The notes beneath the pieces were generated by a model. It had not been told where the DNA came from. It did no database searches and was given only the letters and a program-made list of their open reading frames with translations. Shown here one piece after another: positions 37,240 to 50,248 of a stretch of DNA of 64,000 bases (its first letter is position 1; each line of letters opens with the position of its first letter). This DNA is from Parasponia andersonii. Its lineage: Eukaryota; Streptophyta; Magnoliopsida; Rosales; Cannabaceae. The stretch lies in NCBI GenBank assembly GCA_002914805.1, contig JXTB01000611.1, positions 57,338 through 121,337 on the forward strand. Direction: 5' to 3'. The position numbers were made by a program, and so were the translations under genes.

Positions 37240-37942
37240 TGTGGGGCTTGTTCCTAGATCATGTACCACGTGGTCGATTAAGTGGCAGAGCAGGTCACAA
37301 AGGGGGCACGCCATCTGACGCGTGTCCAAGGTAACTATTTAAAAGCCATGCGAGTCACACGTGATATCACATGGGCCCATGGGCTGTCTGAGGCCAGGGC
37401 CGAATCCATCCCAAACCCTTGACGGTTCGGCCCAATCCAGTTCTTGCCTCGATAGCTGGGGGTCAGAAGTCTTGAGGGTCTTCCACCAGAAGACCACGAG
37501 AGGCAACGCGCTGCTCCAGACCCAAACAAGGCCCGAGTCGTAAGGGACAGCGAAAAGTAGGCCACGACGATGCAAGGGAATTCACGGTAATCACGGCCCA
37601 TGATCTCTGGAGTAAGTCGTGGTGGCAAAAGGTACTCAATCCTGGGATTGAGAGCCCGAAAAAGCTCCTAGTTCTAGGATTATGTATATAAGCCTTGCTT
37701 CCCCATCGAAAAAAAGAGATGAAGATTGACATATAAAAAGAAAAACTAAATCTTTGCTTCTCAGCCTCAGGGAAAAACAACTGACTTAAGCATCGGAGAG
37801 TCTTTGCAGATGGCCACCCTCGCCTCTCTGACCCGACCTGAAGTAAAAGGCACGCTGGGATAGCAAGGATACGTGGACAATTGGTAGATATAACGTCAGC
37901 AATTCAGAGACACATGGACAGCTGGTAAGAATCACACCAACA
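37240..37942 (+). repeat. 5' LTR of Tat element 2
   Basis: 703 bp, from TGTGGGGC to CCAACA, followed after two bases by a primer-site-like TTGGCACCGTCTGTGGGG (about 37945-37962). This is the TGGCRCC style seen in Tat/Athila elements, not the initiator-Met type. Confidence 0.9.
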
Positions 37943-38039
37943 GTTTGGCACCGTCTGTGGGGAACGTTGAGCACGAAAGAAAAAGTAGGAGTCTCACGAT
38001 TGTGCTCTCTCTGAACAAAAGGCAATACAACATTGGATG

Positions 38040-38660
38040 ATAGCACCCTCAAGAATGACAACCAGGAGCACACGTCCCAACGTCGAAAGGAGCTCCCAAG
38101 AAGCACAATCGAGTCTAGAACAAAAGCTAGACAAAATGCTTGAAAGTAAACCGGAAGGTAGAGATGGCCCACGAGGCCATCCTGGGTTTAAAAGATGAAG
38201 TCATGGAAGCACGTAGAGATAACACTCACCTCGAAGGGCTACTAGCAACCGAAGCTAGGAGTGGGCAAAGGGAAAACTTTGATGAAGAGGTCCAACAAGA
38301 ATCTGGGGGCCAACCGCCAAAGGAAGTTCCCGCCCTATCTAGATCACAGATATAGGGGAAGTGACAAAGCCAGACAAGGCCTTTCCAAGCCGGAGCGGCG
38401 ATGGATCGAAGACACCAAGAAAGCCCAAAAGGTGTGCTTCCTAACTGGAAATAAGAAATGATGGCGGAATTGAGTAAGAGGCTCAGGGCCCATCACAGTC
38501 AGGCCAGAGCTGACCCAGGGTTAGCAAGAGAAGGAAAAATGCCAAAAAAAGACCGAGGAAAGGGTAAAGTGCCTGAAGAGGATGGGCCACTTGGTGAAAC
38601 ACCTGGTGATGGGAGAAAGCTACGTCTCAGCCGCCCCTATCGCTTTCACCTAGCAAAACT
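38040..38660 (+). pseudogene. Short gag-region remnant of Tat element 2
   Basis: Basic, Glu/Lys/Arg-rich fragments (KVEMAHEAILGLKDEVMEAR, EKVPEEDG-like text near 38570) lie between the primer site and protease. This is much shorter than a usual Tat gag and no zinc knuckle is seen. The call rests mainly on position. Confidence 0.5.
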
Positions 38661-41220
38661 TGTCCACGGTGCATCTGCCCCATGACGACCGCTTGGTGGT
38701 CAAGCTGCAGATCGACTTTGCATTGGTCGGAAGGGTCTTGGTCGACAGCAGGAGTAGCATCGACGTCCTATTCCTCAGCACATTTGAGAGCATGGGCCTG
38801 GATCGAAACATATTCAGGCCAACCTGTCAGCCACTGTTCGCCTTCAACAGTACTAAGGTCAGCCCCTTGGGCGTTGTGACCCTGAAGGTCTGCGCAGCGG
38901 AGAGGTGCTTAGATGTGGACTTCGTCGTCATCGACTGCCAGTCCTCCTTCAACATCATTATGGGGAGAGGGTGGATCCACGCTATGCATGGGGTCGCCTC
39001 CACCCTTCATCAGGTCTTAAGATGTCTATCAAAGGATGGTACTTATACGATAGACATTAAAAGAGACCAAGCTTCCACGAGGAAATGTTTTTCAACTGCC
39101 CTAAGGGGAGTTGACGCAAGCGCGAGTGCCTCGACGGGGGACAGATAGCAATCAAAGGACTGCCTGCCAGCATATATGAAGCGGATCGAAGAGGAGTCTG
39201 ACGGGCCAGAATCCACGATTGAGGAGTTGGTGGCGGTCCCTTTGAAAGAAGCAGAACTGGCGAAGGTAGTGTTAATCAAGGCTCTACTACCCGAGGAAGA
39301 AAAGAGCGAGCTGTTGGGGTTCCTTAGGCAGAATAGAGATGTCTTCGTGTGGTCCCATGACGACATGGCCGGGATAGACCCCGCACATACCTGCCACTGG
39401 TTAAATATAGACCCCAATTTCCCTCCGGTCAGGCAGAGGCCTCGAAGGTTCACGCCGGAGAAAAATAGGGCGATCAACAAGGAGGTAGAGACGCTACTAA
39501 AGAACGGCCTGATCATGGAATACATATACCCATGCTGGGTCTCCAAACTAGTGGTGGTGAAGAAGAAAAACGGCGATGACTGTACTTGTATAGACTTCAC
39601 CAACCTAAACAAGGCCTGCCCGAAGGACAACTTCCCTCTGCCAAGGATCGACCAAATGGTCGATGCGACGGCTAGATGCCTACTCTGGATACAACCAGAT
39701 CCCTCTGCATGAGGAGGACTAGATCCACACAGCATTCATTATGGAGCGAGGTCTGTACTGTTACCAACGTATGCCTTTTGGCTTGAAGAATGCGGGGGTG
39801 ACCTATGAAAGGCTCATGAATAAAATATTCGCCGAACTACTAAGGAAGACTATGGAAGTCTACATTGACGACATGGTCGTGAAGAGCAAAGAAGCTTCAG
39901 GCCATCTGGGACATCTAGATGAATGTTTCCAAATTCTGAGGCGATACCGGATGTGTCTGAACCCCAAGAAATGCGCGTTTAGGGTGTCCTCCAGCCAGTT
40001 CCTGGGGCACATCATTAGCAGAAGGGGCATTGAGGCTAGCTCGACCTAGTTGTCTTCAATTGTAGATATGCAAAGACCCTCAACCATTCGGGAGGTCCAG
40101 CGCCTAATTGGGAAGATAGCCGCTCTCAGCTGATTTGTCTCCAAGATGTCTGACCGATGTAAACCTTTCTTCCAGTGTATAAAGAGAAGCTCCACTGTCA
40201 TCTGGGGTAAGGAACAAGATAAGGCATTGGCAGAGCTCAAGCTGTACTTAAGTCATCCTCCCCGGTAGAGGGGCAGTGCCTATACACTTATTTGGCAGTG
40301 TCCGAAGTAGCGATCAGTGCCGTACTATTCATCGAGGAAGACAGCAAGCAAAAACTGGTGTTTTACGTAAGCCCCATGCTCCTGGATGCCGAGACACGAT
40401 ATAGTATGGCAGAGAAACTGGTCCTAGCTCTGGTCAACGCTAAAAAAAGACTCAGGTAATACTTTGAGGCACACTCGGTTATAGTATATACAGATTTCTC
40501 CATCAGACGAATCTTGACCAAACCGGATTTATCAGATGACTAACCAAGTAGGCCATCGAACTAGGGATATACGACATCGAGTATCAGCCTCGAGTGGTGA
40601 AGAAAGGGCTAGTCATAGCGGACTTCCTGGTGGAAATCCAATCCTTCGGCGAGCCACATGTCCCGCTTCAGACGTCTCCGCCTCACATCCCTTCAGCCTG
40701 GACCCTCTACACTGATGGATCCATAAATGCCTCGGGGTTAGGTATCGAAATAGTCCTGCAGACCCCACCAAGACTCAGGGTAGAGAAAGCTTTGAGGCTT
40801 AGTTTCCAAGCAACGAACAATGAGGCAGAGTACGAGGCACTGCTGCAAGGCCTTAAGCTGGTTCTGCACTTCAGAGTAGAGAGCATCGCAGTAAAGACCG
40901 ACTCGCAGTTGATCGTGGGCCAGGTCTGGGGAGACTTCGAAGTAAAAAAGCCGAGATTACACAGGCACTTCTCCAGGGTAATGGGGGTGAATGTCTGCTT
41001 TAGTAGTATCGATATCAAACAAATACCCAGAGAGATGAACCAAAAAGCCGATGAGCTAGCTAAAAGCGCATCGATTGGGGAGACGACCGGACACGCGAAG
41101 ATTCTGCTAGAGGGCGAGAACATGAGGGACCCTTCGGAGAACCCTGCATACCATGTGTTTGCAACTGACTCTGCAGACGAGGGGTGGGTAAAACCCATCA
41201 CCCAATACTTGGCATAGGGG
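38660..41220 (+). pseudogene. Protease, reverse transcriptase and two RNase H remnants of Tat element 2
   Basis: Protease lies at 38690-39100 (GRVLVDSRSSIDVLFLSTFE, FNIIMGRGWIHAMHG). Reverse transcriptase lies at about 39300-40050 (FVWSHDDMAGIDPAHTCHWL, DFTNLNKACPKDNFPLPRID, EVYIDDMVVKSKEASGHLGH). RNase H lies at about 40250-40590. The second, Tat-specific RNase H lies at 40690-41080 (TDGSINASGLGIE, NNEAEYEALLQGLKLVLHF). Broken in several places. Confidence 0.88.
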
Positions 41221-42325
41221 AACCAGCCCGTGGACCCCCAAGAAGAGAGGTCGATTAGACTAAAGTCTGCCAGATATTCGATGGTAGGGGGACGACTGTA
41301 TAGGAGATCAGCGATGGGACCAATGTTGAGGTGCATAGGTCCTGTCGAGGCGCAGAAGCTAATGGAGGAAATTGGGAGCATGCAGCAACCACTCTGGCAG
41401 ACATAGCCTTGCCCACAAGGCCTTGACAACTGGATACTTCTGGCCATACATAATGACCGAGGTGACCCAATTTGTCAAGAAGTGTGACAAGTGCTAGAGG
41501 TTCGCCCCCATGAGGCACCAACCCATGGAGGTGCTCCATTTGAACATAACTCCTTGGTCGTTCGCTAAATAGGGCTGGGACATCGTCGGAGAGCTCCCTA
41601 GAAGTCCAAGGGGAAGAAGGTACGTCTTTCTGGCCACTGATTATTTCACCAAATGGGTAGAGGCTGAAGCCTACGCATCCGTTAATAAGGCAGACACAAT
41701 TAACTTCATTTGGAAAAACATAATCTGTCGATATGGAATACTGAAAGAGATACACGTTGATCATGGCATGCAGTTCCAGAATGCTAAGCTTAAGGAGCTG
41801 TATGAGTTGTATGATATAAGACTCAGTTTCTCATTCATAAACTACCCTCAGGGGAATGGCCAAGCAGAAGCAACGAACAAGGCCATATTCAGCAATATTA
41901 AAAAGAACTTACAATAGGCTAAAGGCAGGTGGTTAGAAGAGCTACCGACTGTTATGTGGGCCCATCGAACCATGGAGCGGAGGTTAACGGGAAGAACACC
42001 ATTCACCATGGTCTACGGGTCAGAGGCTATAATCCCAACCGAGATTGGCCTCCCGACCCTTTGCTTCGAAGTGGTAAGAGACGTCTCACTGAACGAGCAG
42101 TAGCTAAGCCGTAACACAGACCTCTTGGAAGAAACAAGGGACACGGCCCTGGTCCACTTGGCCTTGTACCATCAGCAGGCCAGGTCCTACTATGCAAAGA
42201 ATGTTAGCGCTCGTCGATTTAATGCCGAGGCTTGGGTCTTGAAGGTCAGAATAGGGAATTCCTCGAAGCTAGACTCTAACTAGGTCAGGCCCTATGAGGT
42301 GATCAAGGTGCTTGACATTGCTTGC
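41220..42325 (+). pseudogene. Integrase remnant of Tat element 2
   Basis: Carries integrase pieces in plus-strand order: the zinc region end near 41480 (KKCDKC), the core (FLATDYFTKWVEAEAYASVN near 41640, QGNGQAEATNKAIF near 41850), AHRTMERRLTGRTPFTMVYG near 41960, and the C-terminal part to about 42300. Minus-strand open frames over it are shadows. A fossil. Confidence 0.85.
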
Positions 42326-42328
42326 TAA

Positions 42329-42978
42329 CGACCTGAGAAAACGTACGAAGAAGAAAGAGCTGAGCAGTAAAATGCTTGCCTGCAAACCTCATCAAAAATC
42401 GTAGTGCGGGGATCACGTTGCTCATCGATGACCGCGAAAACATACGAAGAGGAAAGATCTGCGTAACCAAAAAAACTTGCCAACAGACCTCAAAAACGAT
42501 CGTACTATGGGAATCACATCGTGTAATAAAATATTTGTCGATGGCCTGAGAAAACGTACGAAGAGGAATAAGCTACGTAACCAAAAGCTTGCTAGCAGAC
42601 CTCATCAAAAATCGTACTACGAGGATCACACCGCTTGTCGACGACCCGAGAAAATGTACGAAGAGGAAAGAGCTTAGAAGTAAAATGCTTGCCAGTAGAC
42701 CTCATCAAAAATCTTACTACGGGGATCACGTCACTCGTCGACGACCCGAGAAAATGTACGAAGAGGAAAGAGCTGCGCAACCAAAAAAAACTTACCAACA
42801 GACCTTAAAAATGATCGTACTATGGGAATCACATCGTGTAATAAAACGCTTGCTGATGGCCCGAGAAAACGTACGAAGAGGAATAAGCTGGGCAACCAAA
42901 AACTTACCAGCAAACCTCGAAAACAATCGTACTATGGGAATCACATCGTGCAATAAAACGCTTGCCGATGGCCCGAGA
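42329..42978 (+). repeat. Tandem repeat family A (about 100-115 bp, six to seven copies)
   Basis: Unit starts, marked by a CGACCYGAGAAAA-like word, fall near 42329, 42429, 42543, 42642, 42741, 42857 and 42969. Each unit contains GTACGAAGAGGAA, then CTTGCC, then AGACCTCA and ATCGTACTA. Two unit lengths (about 99 and about 114) alternate irregularly. Open frames here arise from the repeat and are not genes. Confidence 0.88.
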
Positions 42979-42979
42979 A

Positions 42980-43342
42980 CACCTTAGCTGCACGTGAGCC
43001 AAAGGCAAGCGAGGCTAGGGCTTGCCTATTGGAAACAGACCCTCACACAGAGCACCTTAGTTGTGCATGAGACAAAGGCAAGCAGGACCAGGGTCTGCCC
43101 GTTGGAAGGAGGGAACAGACCCTCACACAGAGCACCCTAGTTGCACGTGAGACCAAGGCAAGCAGGGCCAGGGTCTACCCGTTAGAAGTAGACCCTCCCC
43201 AGAGCACCTTAGTTGCGCATGAGATGAAGGTAAATGGGGCCAGGGTCTATCCTTTGGAAGCAGACCCTCCCCAGAAAGTGCCTTAGCTAGGCATAGATTG
43301 GAAGTGAACGGAGCTAGGGCCTACCCGTTGGAAGTAGGCCAA
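42980..43342 (+). repeat. Tandem repeat family B (about 62-80 bp, five copies)
   Basis: Units begin near 42980, 43053, 43133, 43205 and 43280 with CACCTTAGYTG-type words and share AGGGTCTRCCCGTTGGAAG and CAGACCCTC. They follow family A directly. The two families have no visible similarity. Confidence 0.85.
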
Positions 43343-44130
43343 TACAAAACCAAGCACGAAGACAGAAGTTAAAACTAAACTCTATTTATTATTACCTAAA
43401 ATACAAAGCACGTAGTTAATAGGGACGCGAACCCGGAGGCTCTATTTGTATGAAGCAGGTCTTGGACGGACTCGGAGGGACACATCGGAGTGGTAACGCC
43501 CTGTTTGCTCCCGATAAGAGCCGAGCCCACGCCTTTTCCTCTGCAGCGATAGGTCCAAGCAGTGGTCAACCAACCCCTGAAGCTGGTTCCTGGCGCCATT
43601 CCTATTTGGGGTTAGAGAAGTCCAGCCACATGCGCGAGTCGAATTCTGCCAAGACAAGTCATAACAGAAGTTATACATCCTCAAAGCTGGATGAGCCGGA
43701 ACTCACATCCTAATCTTCAGAACTAATCTTGTCAATCATAGGACGGGGGGAATTCACTAAAAACTCCAAATCATATACAATTAAGCCAGACCTAGAGGTC
43801 GGCCACACTACCGACAAGGGAATGGCATCATATATGATGTTTGACCCTGACCATGAACACGTGCAAAAAAAAATGAGGGCAATAAACGTGAGAAAAATGC
43901 GCTGTTTCTATTATTCAAAACAGGTGTTTACAATGGGGGTCAACTTTATATAACACAGTTAGTACTTTATAAATACTCAAAAAGCGAGAGGCTCTAGTTA
44001 CCTCTGACGAGGGGAGCACTACTAGCTTCGGCGCTTAGATTAGCATCGGCAGAGGGCGGCATACCGGAGTCAGAATCGTCGCTAGACAAAATGACCGCGC
44101 CTGACCTTCTGCTAGTTAAGGCACCAAGAC
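43343..44130. other. Non-coding spacer of Tat element 2
   Basis: Sequence between the tandem repeats and the antisense coding region. Short frames on both strands have no recognisable content. Confidence 0.5.
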
Positions 44131-44139
44131 CAGACTGAC

Positions 44140-47100
44140 TGCCCTAAACCTCCGCAGCTTGCTCTGGTATACTAGATTTGGGGACAATCTCCCTGGTGAT
44201 AGAGGCAGATGTAGAGGGCCTATCTTTTTCTTTGTCGAGCATCTTCAGCACATCAGCAGGGTACACGATGTTAATCTCATCCCCCAACTGCTGCATATAG
44301 TGCCTGATGGAATAATGGTCCCTCTTGACACCTTTCTGCTCATCGAACTGGTCTGGCGTTACCACCTCCTCGTGGCCTTCGAATTCTCTACTCTCCCAGC
44401 CAGACCTGTAGCTCTCCACATAAAGGACATCTACTTGCCTTTGATACCTTGTCTTTAGCTTCTCCGCATCCGCCAGCCTGTCCCTCAGTGCCATTAGCCT
44501 CAGCTCCACTTGCTGCTGCGACAAGTCGATCAAAAGAATGTTAATATCGGCAAGGTCTTCATCGTGCTTGCGAGACAACTCCGCATGAGATCCCATCAAT
44601 TTTCTGTGACCCAAGTAAAGATGTCGGTTTACCTCGTTTGACCGATCGAGCCTACGCTACAGGGAATGGGCCTCCAGTTTGACTTTCACCTCGGCTTTCC
44701 TCATCTCTTTGGCATCACCGACAGCTCTGTCATGAGCGATGAAAGCCATCCCCACCTCTGCCTCTGCGTTCTGCAGCTCCTGCTCTTTGACCCTGAGCTC
44801 TATTTGGACCAACCTGGCGGCCTCGGCTTGAGCCAACTTGTCACCCTCTGCTTCGACCAACTTGGCGAGTAGATCCTCACACCTGACCCTCACGATGCTT
44901 AGAGCGTAAGCCATCGTGCTACTAACCCTAGCCTCGTGCAGGCTCCGATACAGGTCGAAGTCCGCCCTCAATATGGCAACTGCGACCTCGCTCTGCTCGG
45001 CCGTTGCCACATGGGCGTTCAGCTCCCTGATGCGAGAAGAGTAAAAGGACTGGACAGCGGGTAGCTGTAGAATACAAGAAAGCAAGGTCAGTGTTCAGCA
45101 AGGATGTTGAAAAATATGGAAGTGGCAGCCAGATGAGCCAAACTTGCGTAATGTTGCAGCCAGCGATGAGCTCAACGTTTTCCAGGGAGAGTGCCTCCAG
45201 CTTGAACTCTGCAGCTGGACTTTCTCCCTAGGCATTGTCCGCGTCTGAGGAATACGGCTCCACCCTGCCAACCGTGAGGACGCCTTCTTCCTCCACCAGA
45301 TGCACTCCAGTAGCTTCTTTCGATGCTTTCAAAGCAGCAGAGGTGAGGACGGTAGGAGGCAAGGCATCACCAAGCGCGCTTTCGGTGACAGCAGGGGGCG
45401 ATGCATCCTCAACAGAAGAGGCCATGGAGACTTCTACTACATGGCGGCTTCGGCTGCCACCGCCCTTGGAGCCTCGCCTGAATATGATTTTTCGGTCTTG
45501 TCTTGACCAACCCCCCCTGACAGGCCACCGCACGCAGACCTTCTCCTTCTCATGAGGGTTAGCGTCATCGCTGTTAGAAGAGGGGGCAGCTCTGCCCCTC
45601 TTCCCCACCAGGCTTTTCTTCCCTTTGGACGAGTCGGCCTCGCGACCCCGCTTCATCGGGACCGGAGGAGGGGAAGACAGCCGAGATTTCAACCTCGGAG
45701 CCTCCCTACTGAGCTCAGCAATCTCCCCGCAGGGGCAGGCAGCGTCAGACCACATGCCCATCTTCAAACCGGAGTTGGGGGTAGAAGAGGTCAGGGCAGC
45801 GGGTTCCCCAGGTAGGCTCGAAGGTGCCCCCTTACCGTATACGACCTTTATGGCCAGCATCTCACGAGTTGGGGGTCTTCCCAGTCATCATCCGAGCCTG
45901 TTCTTGGGGTGACAACTCCCTGCCCCCCGGCTTCATCCTTCGAGGACACCACCAGACGCTGACCAACGGAGACCTTGGAGCGAGCCTTATGCACAGCGGT
46001 ACTCCACTTGATTGGGGAAGGGTCTACCGAAGGGCCTGCATCAGAACCTGTAAAGAACAGGTAACGTGGTTAGAACACAGCCATGACCTGATCGACGGAG
46101 CCATAGGATGCGAAAATGAACTTACCCTTAACCCTCTTGGGGGCAACGGTTTCCTCTCTATGAAACTTGATGCACTCCTCAGCCACGAGCCTCACCGCCT
46201 CTTGGAGCTCGTGGCTGGTTGGCACCACCAGGTCATTGGGACCCACCAGCTGGCTCGAAGCCGTGATCTGACGACCCACCATGGTGATGCGACTCTGCTC
46301 ATCCCGATGGAACCAGTTTAGAGCTTAGGTGTCAAGCTGGCTCTGCAGATGTTTTGTGATGACCCAGGTGTCCAGCAGGAAGAGGAGATATGAGACCATC
46401 CTAGGCATCATGTTCATCACCTGGGGATTCAGGACGGCCTGGATGTGTCGGCAATCCCCAGAGGACCTAAAGATGACGATCCCCTCCAGCTTCTTGAGCC
46501 GCCCAGCCGACAGTTGCGGCTCAAATTTGCTTTCCTCTGCAGAGGCTGTGCAAGGAAAAATATCATGAGCAATAACGGACGAGGTGTACACAGCTCGAAA
46601 AAAAAATCACAACCTAGTACTTACTTTGCAGAAAAAATGAAGGAACTTGGAAGCGCTCTCCATTCACCCCAGGAGAGCACCACGCCCTTCCGATGGCATA
46701 CAGCCTAGAGTGGGAGTCCCATTACTTATCCGACCTCGGCAAGCCCCGGAAAATATGGTGTCCCAAGAGTAGCTGGAGGTAGAAAGTGGGGTAGGAGCTC
46801 TTTTTGGGGATGAGGGTGAGCTTGTAGGCATAAAAGACCACCTGTAGGTCGATTGCACATTAAGGAGAACTGACAGGGCAGAGAGCCCCATCAAGATCAT
46901 GACCTCGTTAATGTTTAGCTACATCAAATGAATCCCCGTCAGAGCGAAGAACTGATGGAACAAGGGAGGAAGGGGAAACCGCAGCCATTCTAGGTGTCTC
47001 ATTCCCAAGATGATAGAGCCTTCGGGGGCAGAGAGGCGAAGGTACCAATCCACGGGGCCCTCGACCCTTTGTAATGTAACTCTACCAGGGAAGCAGAATT

Positions 47101-47170
47101 GCCTCCTCAGCAAGTCCAACTATACATCCATGACGGGACAGAGCTTCTGATTCTGGTTCGAGGCCATCGT
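44140..47170 (-). pseudogene. Antisense additional coding region of Tat element 2
   Basis: On the minus strand it starts near 47167 (MASNQNQKLCPV), with an N-terminal domain at 46920-47120 (DWYLRLSAPEGSIILGMRHL). Later pieces run through 46664-46900, 46325-46591, a charged Ser/Pro-rich part at 45228-45860, and an Ala/Glu-rich coiled-coil-like part at 44144-45085 (AEGDKLAQAEAARLVQIELR). The layout (N-terminal domain, charged linker, C-terminal coiled coil) parallels the antisense region of Tat element 1, but the sequences look unrelated by eye. Several interruptions, some of which could be introns. Function unknown. Confidence 0.75.
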
Positions 47171-47527
47171 TCTAGATACGATCAAATGGAGCAAAAGGTT
47201 CTAGCAAAGGGAAAAGTCAGAAACCCTAAAATTTTAGAAAGCTAGAAGATTTGGAGATTTTGGTAAAGTAAGAAACAAGCATAAATGCGGTTTTTATAGA
47301 GGGGGAGCCAAAAAGTCCCCCTTGGAGAGGAACGGTGCCAGGTAAGTTGAAGCACTAGAATTTCAAAAATCTGAAAACAATCGTGACACAGGATAGCGTG
47401 CACCAGCGTCGGTAATTGGAAAGAAATGATGGTAAGGGACCACGTGTACCTCTTGAATTAAAAGGGTAGAGATACAATTTCCCTATTTGATGGATGCGAG
47501 TCTATCAAATAGGGAAATGGGAGAAGT

Positions 47528-47554
47528 TGTGGGGCCCATTCCTAGATCACGTAC
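47528..47554 (+). repeat. 3' LTR of Tat element 2, first piece
   Basis: Starts TGTGGGGCCCATTCC after a polypurine-type GGGAAATGGGAGAAGT. It is cut after CGTAC by the inserted chromovirus. Confidence 0.9.
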
Positions 47555-50248
47555 TGTGGTGCCCAAGATTCTCACATGCATATTGAGCCAATAATAAATA
47601 TGTTCTAATTGCATATTAGGCATCTAGAAGTCGTTAATACTAGTTTTGTAGTAACATACTCATTCATTATATTATGTGCATTTACATACATGTTATTACA
47701 CTAATGACTGTCGAAGTGTCCCAATGCAGTGTAAAGGTTCAATACCCTCAGAGAGAGAGAGCTCGGTGTGCTAAAAGAACAAAGAATATAATTATGAAAG
47801 TAATACTATGTTTGCATTGTTAATTGGAGTGTAATTGACTTATTTTTTTTGCTTAATGATTGGTTATGGGGCTAGGTTCTACCAAATTATAATAAGATTG
47901 GCCATATAGGATCATAAGTCAAAGTATGACTAGTTTTCACTTTCTAAGGTAGGAGTCACCAACTTTGGCTACACTTAAGTGTATAGGAGTGACAAGCAAT
48001 GTGGTGAGTATGGTAAGAATGTTTTAGATCTGGACACATGGAAAGTAATGTGTAAAATACCCCTTAAAATTTAACTTATACCTTTTCTTAGCCATTAAGT
48101 GTTGATTTTGGGTCAAATCTGGTCATTTGCTTTTCCTTTCTCTCTAGCCACAACCTGAGCCTCTCCAATACCTTTTTACACTTCTCTCAATTTCCCTTAA
48201 CCATCTCTAAGAGTTTTCAAGTAGTAGAACTCAAGTTGGAACTCTAGAAAACAAGATAGATCAAAACTAGTCAAGGTAGTTCTACTAATTCTTCTTTCTA
48301 GGTGTTTTCCTATAATTTCAATTCTCTACTTTTTCCCACTTAAATATTTGTTTCTTCAGGTCTTCTTAAGTCCAAAAATATAATTCTAAACCTAGAGAAT
48401 CAGTTTGGTGGAGGTAGAAGGTAAGAACTCCAACAAAAGCTCAAACTAGTCAAAGTGAGCATTATGTATTATTTTGAACCTATAGTTAATTTCTTTTGTG
48501 TTAGCCCTTAAACCAAAGAAATTATTTGATTAATAATTGTCCTAGAAACCCTTATATATATTACTAGAAACATAGAATTTAAGTGGAGATTTCAGGTTAC
48601 ACCTAGAGCCCCAAAATTGCTAATTGTGTATTCAAGTGTTTCCGTGGGTGTATTAAGCTTTCTATACTTGTAATCTGATTTCCTCAACTTGCAATGGATA
48701 TGTCATGGACTCTATTATTTATTCCATTAATTTAGTTACTGTTTGTAGCCATAGACAAGTGCACAAATTGTTTTAAACTTGTCCAAACCGAAAAAGATTT
48801 AAAATGTGCTTCTGTGTTATCCTAGGTGTTCCTTTTGATTTGTATATGTGGGAATTGGTTTATTGATTACTACCACAGGTCTTAAACCATGATTTTAATC
48901 ATGTGGGGATGTCCTAAAAATAGGGGAGGTGCTGTCCAAATATTTTCAAAACCAAATGGTATCATTTAGCAGCAAATGAACTAGTTTTACAAAATTAGGT
49001 GCCATTTTGGATCATTTTTGTGCTAATGAACTAGCATTCATATTTTACTATTTTTGAATAGTTTTTCAATGCTAGATATTGGTTGCTAAGTACCTTAAGT
49101 GATTTATACACTTCTGAGTCATTTTAAGATTAAGTTTCCTAAATTGGTGGAAGTTCTGATTTCGGCCTTGTTCAATTATTTTGAGGTATTCTTTTGTAAA
49201 ATGTGCACCTTGAATAATAGTAATTTATGACAGGTAATTAGCACACCAATCTCTAGAGGATATTGACCCTTTCCACTATCAATTTCTATTCAGGACACAA
49301 GATAAGTAAAGACTTACAACTGCGTCACAAGAGTTACATGGAAGATGTCATTATGTGAAATTTACTTATTCTTGGAAGTTACAAAATGGCATATGCATGG
49401 CACTTCTTGCATGCAATTTGAGAATTTCATTACAGAATATTTAAAAGTGAGTACCATTGTACCAATTTTGTAAGATAAGTTTTAATGGCAATTGCTAGTT
49501 TGTTGGAGCTGGGTAGATAAGTCTGTTGATGCAGACTCTCCCGTTGAAGCGGGACTTGCGGATCTTATGATATATCTCGTTAAAACGGGACAATATTAGC
49601 GTAGTGTGGGATGCCCCTTTGATGAGGGAAGGAGTTTTCAAAATCCTCACACGATAGTCGCACCTTATTTTCACTCTTGGCCAGAGTTTCTGCCTAATGT
49701 TATCATGGCCTATCGACTTACGGGACTAGCAATGCACTAAGGGGGCCAACTATGAATAAGTTTTAAGGAAAATACATGGACAAAAATGTTTAAGAAAGAA
49801 TAGGGTACAATGGGAACTTTACGAGATTTTAAAGCATACATAAGCATGCATAGTTTGTACTTACTAAGCTTTAGCTCTTAGTCTTGTGATGCAGATGAGG
49901 AGGCACATTTTGGTGTTGACTAGCTAGTTGCCTGGCTTGCCTTTTGTCACCGTGATCATACAGATGTAGACGAACTTGACCTGTGGGTGACATTTTTATT
50001 TTGAGATATTTTGGTGTAATGTAAATATTACTGCTGATGGCAAAATCGACTGGTGAAAACCTCTTTTGATTGTACATTTTGTAAAGACACTTTTAACAAA
50101 AAATGCCATGCAGTTTCTTTTTTTTAAAGGTTTTAGAAAGTTCAAATTTGCCCACCTTTTTATCAAAACAAAAGATAATGTTTAAAAAAGAATAATACTT
50201 CATAGTTTGACTGTATATGACAATATAGTTAAGCTAGGGGGTGTTACA
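47555..50248 (+). repeat. 5' LTR of the 47555-57306 chromovirus
   Basis: 2694 bp, pairing end to end with 54603-57306. The primer site TGGTATCAGAGC follows at 50253-50264. The small open frames inside have no family content. Confidence 0.95.

Noticed and set aside
42329-43342. Regularly spaced repeats resembling a CRISPR array
   Set aside because: Whole units are repeated with no unique spacers, unit length varies, and the setting is a plant retrotransposon. It is ordinary tandem repetition.
45235-46708. Plus-strand open frames of 68-165 codons
   Set aside because: Shadows of the antisense coding region of Tat element 2.
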